Positions 58,267-64,000 of a stretch of DNA of 64,000 nt are shown piece after piece; position 1 is the stretch's first letter, and every line of letters starts with the position of its first letter. The notes under the pieces are model-generated. The model ran no database searches. It had not been told where the DNA came from and saw only the letters and a program-made list of their open reading frames with translations. This DNA is from Nibrella saemangeumensis (GTDB lineage Bacteria; Bacteroidota; Bacteroidia; Cytophagales; Spirosomataceae), in the NCBI RefSeq assembly GCF_039541915.1, contig NZ_BAABHD010000083.1:124001-188000 (forward strand). The letters run 5' to 3'. The position numbers were made by a program, and so were the translations under genes.

Positions 58267-59676
58267 ATGAAACTACAATTTTATGGGGCCGCCCGTACCG
58301 TTACCGGCAGCAAACATTTAGTGACGACCGAGACCGGCACGAAAATCCTGCTAGACTGCGGCCTCTTTCAGGGGATCGACTCCGAAGGACTGAACCAGGA
58401 CTTTGGCTTTGATGCCTCGGCTGTCGACTACCTCATTCTGTCGCACGCCCACATCGACCATGCCGGACTCATTCCCCGGCTGGTACGCAAAGGCTTCTCG
58501 GGTCCCATCTATTGCACGCCCGCCACCGCCGACCTGTGTGAGATTATGCTGCTCGATAGCGCCCGCATTCAGGAAAAAGACCTGGAGCGGCTCAACAGCC
58601 GCCGGCTCCGGCAGGGCAGGCCATTGCTGGAACAACTATACGACGAACGCGACGTTAATGCCGCGCTGGACCTGATGAAGATGGTAGCGTATGACACACC
58701 GTTCCGAATTGACGATGAAGTTACCTTCCTGTTTACCGATACCGCCCATATTATCGGCAGCGCGGCCGTCAGCCTGACTATTCAGGAAACTGATGCTGAA
58801 GGGAAACCGGTTGAAAAGCGGCTGTTCTTCAGTGGGGATATTGGCCGCCCGCACGACAAAATACTCCGGATGCCGGCTCCCTTCCCGCAAGCCGATTACA
58901 TCATCTGCGAATCGACATACGGCAATAAACTGCACGAGCCGGAACCCGATATGCGGGAACACCTGCTACGCATTGTGGAGGAAACCTGCGTGAAGCGGCA
59001 CGGCAAGATTATCATTCCGGCCTTTGCCGTTGACCGGACACAGGAACTCATCTACGCCCTCGACCGGCTGGAACATGAAGGAAAACTGCCGGTACTGCCG
59101 GTATTCATCGACAGCCCTTTGTCGGTGAAAGCTACCAAAGTGATGCGGGCGCATGAGGAATGTTTCAACCCGGACATTCTGGATTATATCGAGAAGGACG
59201 GCGACGCGTTCAACTTTCCCAATCTTCATTATGTCTCCGATGTGGAAGAGTCCAAGTCAATTAATAGCTGGCGTGGTCCCTGCATCATCATCTCCTCGTC
59301 GGGCATGGCGGAAGCGGGCCGCATCAAGCACCACATTAAAAACAATATTGGTGATGCCCGCAACACCATTCTGCTGGTGGGTTATGCAGCTCCCAATACG
59401 CTGGGTGGTGCGCTCAAGCGGGGAGACTGGCAGGTGAAAATCTTCGGAGAGATGTACGACGTGAAAGCGAAGGTCGAAGTGATGGACTCCTTCAGCGCCC
59501 ATGGCGATTACCAGGAGATGATCCAGTATTTAGCCTGTCAGGACCCGGCTCAAATAAAAAATGTGTTTCTGGTCCATGGCGAGTACGACGAGCAGCTTAT
59601 TTTCAAAGACAAACTGGAAGCCGCTGGTTTTCGGCACGTTGAGATTCCAGACATGCTGGAGTCGGTGCGGTTGTAA
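58267..59676 (+). CDS. MBL-fold beta-CASP hydrolase
   Basis: 469-residue cytoplasmic metallo-beta-lactamase-fold enzyme of the CPSF/RNase type. Metal ligands: SHAHIDHAGLIPRL (HxHxDH), TDTAHIIGSAA, FSGDIG (Asp) and the C-terminal SFSAHGDY; the beta-CASP insert is marked by FIDSPLSVKAT and SSSGMAEAGRIKHHIKNN, and the end has VFLVHGE. Such proteins are predicted or known RNA endo/exonucleases. No signal peptide. Confidence 0.9.
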   Translation: MKLQFYGAARTVTGSKHLVTTETGTKILLDCGLFQGIDSEGLNQDFGFDASAVDYLILSHAHIDHAGLIPRLVRKGFSGPIYCTPATADLCEIMLLDSARIQEKDLERLNSRRLRQGRPLLEQLYDERDVNAALDLMKMVAYDTPFRIDDEVTFLFTDTAHIIGSAAVSLTIQETDAEGKPVEKRLFFSGDIGRPHDKILRMPAPFPQADYIICESTYGNKLHEPEPDMREHLLRIVEETCVKRHGKIIIPAFAVDRTQELIYALDRLEHEGKLPVLPVFIDSPLSVKATKVMRAHEECFNPDILDYIEKDGDAFNFPNLHYVSDVEESKSINSWRGPCIIISSSGMAEAGRIKHHIKNNIGDARNTILLVGYAAPNTLGGALKRGDWQVKIFGEMYDVKAKVEVMDSFSAHGDYQEMIQYLACQDPAQIKNVFLVHGEYDEQLIFKDKLEAAGFRHVEIPDMLESVRL

Positions 59677-59751
59677 ACCTGTGCCAGTAGCGCACCGTCC
59701 ATCGCAAGTTTACAGAACAGCAAAAATTTTCAGAAAATTGGCAGTGGGGGC

Positions 59752-59782
59752 TTGCAAAAGCCTGTTTGAGCTACTACCTTTG
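59752..59782 (+). promoter_or_regulatory. Promoter of tRNA-Leu
   Basis: TTG (59752-59754), a 20-base spacer and TACCTTTG (59775-59782), a perfect -7 element, lie 33 bases before the tRNA. Confidence 0.75.
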
Positions 59783-59814
59783 CAGTCCCGATTCACGAAT
59801 CCGGGCACAAAAAT

Positions 59815-59898
59815 GCCGAAGTGGTGAAATTGGTAGACACGCACGTTTCAGGGGCGTGTGCCTTCACGGGCATGCGAGTTCGAGTCTCGCCTTCGGCA
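59815..59898 (+). tRNA. tRNA-Leu (CAG anticodon)
   Basis: 84-nt class II tRNA. Acceptor GCCGAAG/CTTCGGC is perfect. The anticodon stem CACGT/GCGTG with loop TTCAGGG gives anticodon CAG. A long variable arm (TGCCTTCACGGGCA) follows, then T arm GCGAG-TTCGAGT-CTCGC and discriminator A73. CCA is not encoded. Confidence 0.95.
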
Positions 59899-59899
59899 C

Positions 59900-59953
59900 A
59901 CTAAAAGGCCGCAACAAGCTGTAAAATAGCGAGTTGCGGCCTTTAGTTTTTTA
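59900..59953 (+). terminator. Terminator of tRNA-Leu
   Basis: ACTAAAAGGCCGCAAC and GTTGCGGCCTTTAGT (one A unpaired) form a long stem with a 17-base loop, followed by TTTTTT. Confidence 0.88.
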
Positions 59954-59999
59954 AGCGTGTACGGATTTAATAGTATCATACTATTTAACTAGTAGACTG

Positions 60000-60413
60000 T
60001 TATGGAATCAAGCCAATCATTCTTGCATAGGCCTGGAATTCGTAACCAGTCATATCGGCTAGTTTTTTTGAGAATAAATCTTCTATAGCCCGTGTGTTGG
60101 CCTCGGTCCTGTAATCAGTAATGAGGTGTCTTAGCATATCAGGACTATTGACCGCAATATCCCTCGTTAACGTAGGGTCTCCCTTTGATCGTTTGTATAC
60201 GGTTTCGTAATTGACTTTGTCCCGATGATCACTGCCGCCAAAGCGTTTATACCCATACTCCAGCAGTAAGGTAATTATTGGAAATATTTTATCTGTTTCT
60301 TCACATAAAAAAATGCCCCCCTGTATGTGTTTAACAGAATCAGGGGACTTTACAGAGTCAAGGTATTCTTCTACAACTCTTAATTGTTCCTGTTCAATTT
60401 TAGGCTCCATCAT
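60000..60413 (-). CDS. Hypothetical protein, unrecognised
   Basis: 137 residues (137 from MMEPKIEQEQ; a second Met follows immediately). Acidic and helical with no signal peptide: VVEEYLDSVKSPDSVKHIQGGIFLCEETDKIFPIITLLLEYGYKRFGGSDHRDKVNYETV. I match it to no family. It starts 27 bases after the outer-membrane receptor gene ends on the same strand, so it may be cotranscribed, and it ends just beyond tRNA-Leu. Its base composition is lower in GC than its neighbours, a weak hint of recent acquisition. Confidence 0.6.
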   Translation of the reverse strand: MMEPKIEQEQLRVVEEYLDSVKSPDSVKHIQGGIFLCEETDKIFPIITLLLEYGYKRFGGSDHRDKVNYETVYKRSKGDPTLTRDIAVNSPDMLRHLITDYRTEANTRAIEDLFSKKLADMTGYEFQAYARMIGLIP

Positions 60414-60440
60414 TTTACTTTTCCTGACGGTTTTGGTTGC

Positions 60441-63119
60441 TTAGAAGTCATTGTCTTCAGAGCCTTCTCGTTCTTCCCGGTCCTTACGCTCACGGTCGCG
60501 GAATACCTGCTTGCTGAGCCGGTAGCTGAAACCAATAAAGGCAATGCGTGTTTCACGCTTGTTGCGGCTGACTGCCGTGAAGTTAGACCCGAATGTTTCG
60601 CTTCTGAATTGCAGGGTGTTAAAAATATCACTGATGCGGAAGTTTACGGTGCCACGGCCTTTAAGAACTTCCTGCTTTACGCCAAAGTCGACGTTAAAGA
60701 AGCCTTGAATCGTGCCCTGGGCTACAATAAAGGGTGACCGATAGTTCACAGCTACCTGCATATCGGTGCCTTTTCTTGGACTTAGCGAAGAGTTCAACCG
60801 GGCAGTCCAGCTCTGGTTGGTGCGGCTCAACGCTTCCGGTACGCCCGGTCCCGGCTGTATATTGGCCTGGAAAAACGTGAAGTTTCCGTTTACCTTCCAC
60901 CATTTCAAAATCTCCTGACTCAACACGATCTCGACGCCATAATTCTGGGCCCGGTTGAGGTTGAGGGAAGTCTGCTCGGTAACCCCGTCTGGACGCAGGG
61001 TGCGGTAGCGCGTGATACTATTGTTGGTCTGCCGGAAGAACAGAGACGACGTAAGCGATGTGGTTTTACCATACCACAGGTGACTTAACTCAAACGAGTT
61101 AATCAATTCCGGATTCAGGTTTGGGTTACCGAAAGATATGTTTAACGGATCGGTCAAGTCAATAAAGGGATTAAGCGCCCGTACCCAGGGCCGGTTGATC
61201 CGCCGGGTATAGTTGACCTGCATCTTCTGTGCCTGACTGACATTGTAGTTCAAAAAAGCACTGGGAAACAGGTAAATGTAATCGCGGGTGTTTCGCTGAC
61301 CCGTCGTAAGTTGGTCGGTTGTGATGGCTGTATATTCAGTGCGTAAACCTACCTGATAGCTGATCTTTTTGAACTCGTTCCCGAAATTGACGTAGGCCGC
61401 GCTGGTCCGCTCATCGTATACAAAGTTGTTACTAATGGCTTCATTTCTGACAAATACGCCGTTCAACTGATCATTAAAGACATAATCTGCCCCCAGTAGG
61501 CGGGCGGTATATTTCAAACCGGCTTCAAAGCGTTTTTTGTCTTTCATCGGCTCCACAAAATCCAACTGCAAAACGCCCACCCGGTTGTCTTCTGCGTTGG
61601 TGCTCCGCTGCTGACCTATCCGCAGATTAGGGGTTAAAAGGTTCTCGGGTAGGGTAGTGCTGAGGCTATAGTCGGTAAATTCGGTGCCTTTGTTTGTTGA
61701 AAGGGTAGCGTCGAAGTTGAGCTCCCGGCCCTGCTTGGGGAATTTACGGCGGTACCCAAACGTATAATCAAAGCCACTTTCTGGTTCCCGTTCTTCGGAC
61801 GTACGAATAAGGCGACCTAACAAATCCCGGTTTCGATCCAATGAATTAATGACTTCTGTACTGGGATTGCGGTCCCGGTCGGTACGGTACAAAATGGATG
61901 CGGTCACATTGTCGCGTGGGGTCAGGCTATAATCAAGACCCACACGGGCGTTGTGATTATTGCCAACCCGGAAACCGTCGTTGCGCTGAACCAGGTAACT
62001 GGTTGAATCTTCAAAGAAATTTTGCCGCTCAGAGTTCCGGAAGCTGAAGCGCCGGTCGTGGCGGAAGTTATAACTCCCAAACAGGTTCACCTTTTTTAGC
62101 CGGTAGTTCAGATTAACGGAGGCATTGTATTTATCACGGGTGCCCACATTCATCTGAACGTTACCGTTGAAGCCCTGCGCACGCTCTTTTTTCAGGACTA
62201 TGTTGATAATACCAGCGGCACCATCGGCATCGAAGCGGGCCGATGGATTTGTTATCAACTCGACGCGCTCGATGTTACTGGCGGGAATCTGCTCCAGCAC
62301 AGCCTGGCGGTCCAGACCCGTGAGACCAGAAGGTTTGCCATCAATCAGGATAATGACATTGCTGCTACCGCGTAAGCTTAAGGTGCCGTCGACATCTACC
62401 GTTACGGATGGCACATTTTGCAGGATATCAACCGCAGAACCCCCCAGCGCTGTTGGCAGTTGGTCTACATTCACAATTTTGCGGTCCAGAGAATAATCCA
62501 TCAGCTGCTTTTGGCCCTGCACAACTACCTCCTGCAACTGCCGAACGCTTTCATTCATCACTACATTACCGAGTTCAACCTCCGGCTTCTGAACGCTGAT
62601 GGCCACGGATGGCAGGCGTTTCGCTTCAAACCCGAGCGACTGAATAAGGATGTAATAGTTTCCGGGAGGTAAGCCTTCCAGTTGAAAATAGCCTCGTTCA
62701 TCGGTTAAGGCACCAGCCACCGTACTGGAGTCACGAGTGCGGAATACTCCGACGCTGGCAAATTCGACAGGTAGATTTTTGCCGCTCTGAATAGCCATGA
62801 GCCGGCCCGACACCTTACCGATGCGGGCGGAACTTTCCGTACGTTCGGTTGAGGGGCTGCGTTCGGGTAATGCCGTTGGTTGCGGAGTGGCCAGAGGCTG
62901 CGAAATGTCGATGGCCCGTTCCACCGCTGGCGCTGTTTGGGTTCGGACCGTATCCAGGCGGTCGGCGGAGTTAAGTTGGGTTGTATCCGGGCGGATCGGT
63001 GGGGGAGATACCCGTTGCGTGGAATCGATCGGTTTAGACGGGATTTCCTGCGCTCTGGCAGCACCGGCTACCCAAAACAGCAGTATACCCAAAGGGATTA
63101 GGTATTTCAGTATATTCAT
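60441..63119 (-). CDS. Outer-membrane beta-barrel receptor (TonB-dependent-receptor-like)
   Basis: 892 residues. Signal peptide to about residue 23 (LIPLGILLFWVAGAARAQ), a Pro/Thr-rich linker (about 25-95), a carboxypeptidase-regulatory-like domain (about 100-190: GRLMAIQSG, GALTDERGYFQLEGLPPGNYYI), a plug (about 195-305: LPTALGGSAVDILQNVPSVTVDVDGTLSLRGSSNVIILIDGKPSGL) and a barrel of the outer membrane beta-barrel family (about 320-870). The end is charged (RDRERKDREEREGSEDNDF). It may not need TonB. Substrate unknown. Confidence 0.9.
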   Translation of the reverse strand: MNILKYLIPLGILLFWVAGAARAQEIPSKPIDSTQRVSPPPIRPDTTQLNSADRLDTVRTQTAPAVERAIDISQPLATPQPTALPERSPSTERTESSARIGKVSGRLMAIQSGKNLPVEFASVGVFRTRDSSTVAGALTDERGYFQLEGLPPGNYYILIQSLGFEAKRLPSVAISVQKPEVELGNVVMNESVRQLQEVVVQGQKQLMDYSLDRKIVNVDQLPTALGGSAVDILQNVPSVTVDVDGTLSLRGSSNVIILIDGKPSGLTGLDRQAVLEQIPASNIERVELITNPSARFDADGAAGIINIVLKKERAQGFNGNVQMNVGTRDKYNASVNLNYRLKKVNLFGSYNFRHDRRFSFRNSERQNFFEDSTSYLVQRNDGFRVGNNHNARVGLDYSLTPRDNVTASILYRTDRDRNPSTEVINSLDRNRDLLGRLIRTSEEREPESGFDYTFGYRRKFPKQGRELNFDATLSTNKGTEFTDYSLSTTLPENLLTPNLRIGQQRSTNAEDNRVGVLQLDFVEPMKDKKRFEAGLKYTARLLGADYVFNDQLNGVFVRNEAISNNFVYDERTSAAYVNFGNEFKKISYQVGLRTEYTAITTDQLTTGQRNTRDYIYLFPSAFLNYNVSQAQKMQVNYTRRINRPWVRALNPFIDLTDPLNISFGNPNLNPELINSFELSHLWYGKTTSLTSSLFFRQTNNSITRYRTLRPDGVTEQTSLNLNRAQNYGVEIVLSQEILKWWKVNGNFTFFQANIQPGPGVPEALSRTNQSWTARLNSSLSPRKGTDMQVAVNYRSPFIVAQGTIQGFFNVDFGVKQEVLKGRGTVNFRISDIFNTLQFRSETFGSNFTAVSRNKRETRIAFIGFSYRLSKQVFRDRERKDREEREGSEDNDF

Positions 63120-63185
63120 GACCTTTAGCGGATAAGCGTAACACGTACTCTTTTAAATAGGACAATTTTGGGGCTAAAAAGTTTG

Positions 63186-63230
63186 AAAAAGAAAAACTCC
63201 GCCGGGCTGCCCGGCGGAGTTTTTCTTTTT
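63186..63230 (-). terminator. Terminator of asd
   Basis: GAAAAACTCCGCCGGG and CCCGGCGGAGTTTTTC form a near-perfect stem around CTG (63191-63225), followed by T/A runs on both strands. Confidence 0.9.
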
Positions 63231-63244
63231 GTATTACTTATTTC

Positions 63245-64000
63245 TTATGCCAGGTTTGGCTCCGCTTCATCAACCAGTTTGTGCTGCATCAGGTATTCGG
63301 CGATCTGAACGGCGTTGGTAGCGGCTCCCTTGCGGAGGTTGTCGGCCACAATCCACAGGTTTAGCGTTTTGGGCTGGCTTTCGTCGCGACGGATGCGGCC
63401 AACAAACGTTTCGTCTTTGCCGTGGGCGGTCAGCGGCATTGGATACAGGAAGTTCTTGGGATCATCCTGCACAACAACACCTTCTGTTTCGTTCAGAATG
63501 GCGCGTACTTCCTCCAGATCATACTCGTTCTCAAACTCTATGTTCACCGCTTCGGAATGGCCGCCGATGGTTGGGATTCGAACCGTGGTAGCCGTTACCG
63601 CGATGCTGTCGTCTCCCATGATCTTCTTCGTCTCATTGGTCATCTTCATCTCTTCTTTGGTGTAACCATTGTCGAGGAATACGTCGATGTGCGGCAGCAC
63701 GTTCAGGTCGATTGGGTGGGGGTATACCTTGGGCACTTCCTGATCACCGTTCCGCTCCGCAAACAACTGATCAACGGCCGCTTTACCCGTACCGGTTACC
63801 GACTGATACGTCGACACCACCACGCGCTTAATTTTATACTTTTTATGCAGAGGATTCAGCACCACCACCATCTGAATGGTCGAGCAGTTGGGGTTGGCAA
63901 TGATTTTGTCGTCTTTGGTCAGCTCACCGGCGTTAATCTCCGGAACCACCAGTTTTTTGGTGGGGTCCATGCGCCAGGCGGAAGAGTTGTCCACCACGGT
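63245..64000 (-). CDS. asd: Aspartate-semialdehyde dehydrogenase (5' end outside window)
   Basis: Reduces aspartyl phosphate to the semialdehyde, shared by lysine, threonine, methionine and diaminopimelate synthesis. The visible 251 residues contain VVDNSSAWRMD, the catalytic Cys in NPNCSTIQM, the substrate-binding and hydride-transfer region TYQSVTGTGKAAVDQL, and RIPTIGGHSEAVNIEF with the active-site His. The frame has no stop before the window edge, so the N-terminal NADP-binding part lies beyond 64000. The C-terminus ends LVDEAEPNLA. A strong terminator follows. Confidence 0.95.
   Translation of the reverse strand, partial: TVVDNSSAWRMDPTKKLVVPEINAGELTKDDKIIANPNCSTIQMVVVLNPLHKKYKIKRVVVSTYQSVTGTGKAAVDQLFAERNGDQEVPKVYPHPIDLNVLPHIDVFLDNGYTKEEMKMTNETKKIMGDDSIAVTATTVRIPTIGGHSEAVNIEFENEYDLEEVRAILNETEGVVVQDDPKNFLYPMPLTAHGKDETFVGRIRRDESQPKTLNLWIVADNLRKGAATNAVQIAEYLMQHKLVDEAEPNLA

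Noticed and set aside
59815..60413. An integrative element at tRNA-Leu
   Set aside because: No integrase, no duplicated tRNA 3' end and ordinary genes on both sides.

Overview
The window looks like a chromosomal segment from a Bacteroidota species of the Cytophagales, probably Spirosoma-like. The support is from the sequence: TonB-dependent receptors with carboxypeptidase-regulatory-like N-termini, two proteins with type IX secretion (T9SS) C-terminal sorting domains, a DUF2490 protein, a BatD protein, promoters of the Bacteroidota form TTG-N19-21-TAnnTTTG, and moderate GC. The species name is inference. I see no phage, insertion sequence or CRISPR array. No gene-free stretch exceeds 300 bases.

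Layout. 1-11.6 kb: a partial TonB receptor, a GDP-mannose pyrophosphorylase (manC), thiL, two lipoproteins, a cytochrome-b5-like/sugar-kinase pair, a PaaE-like flavin/2Fe-2S reductase, a BlaI/M56 (BlaR1-like) regulatory pair with two clear operator dyads, and a pepF peptidase. 11.7-18.5 kb: a co-directional glycan cluster holding a CDP-paratose-2-epimerase-like protein, a GT-C membrane glycosyltransferase, a beta-propeller glycosidase-like protein, a putative Fe/2OG oxygenase and two GT2 enzymes. 18.5-24.2 kb: a small membrane protein, a YheT-type hydrolase, a D-2-hydroxyacid dehydrogenase, a B12-dependent MerR photoreceptor candidate (CarH-like) next to a CruF-like carotenoid gene, tRNA-His, superoxide dismutase and tadA. 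24.2-34.2 kb: a giant Ig-repeat T9SS adhesin, a GH3/serine-hydrolase fusion, DUF2490 plus rhodanese, a small secreted protein and a T9SS-sorted protein. 34.4-43.4 kb: histidine kinase and response regulator, hemB, dihydroorotase, a small conserved protein, batD, aroC and an ApbE-like FMN transferase. 43.4-49.6 kb: a large palindromic repeat, a Tat-exported Gfo/Idh oxidoreductase, an ABM/SUMF pair, an ABC-F ATPase, a DedA protein and a gamma-carbonic anhydrase. 49.7-64 kb: alpha-2-macroglobulin, a DUF4440 protein and penicillin-binding protein 1C, an MBL beta-CASP hydrolase, tRNA-Leu, an unknown gene, an outer-membrane beta-barrel receptor and a partial asd.

How the genes fit together. Most of the window is housekeeping and envelope biology. 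The most coherent regulated units are (1) the autoregulated BlaI-M56 operon, whose two TACGAA-N4-TTCGTA dyads sit on the promoter, (2) the CarH-like/CruF-like pair, which points to light-controlled carotenoid synthesis, and (3) the glycan cluster, whose combination of enzymes I cannot match to a named pathway. No clearly new defence or mobile system is visible. The most unusual items are the glycan cluster, the three-domain higher-order repeat in the adhesin, and several odd nucleic-acid structures: a hairpin containing both convergent stop codons, a hairpin inside the end of the apbE-like gene, and a 29-bp near-perfect inverted repeat.
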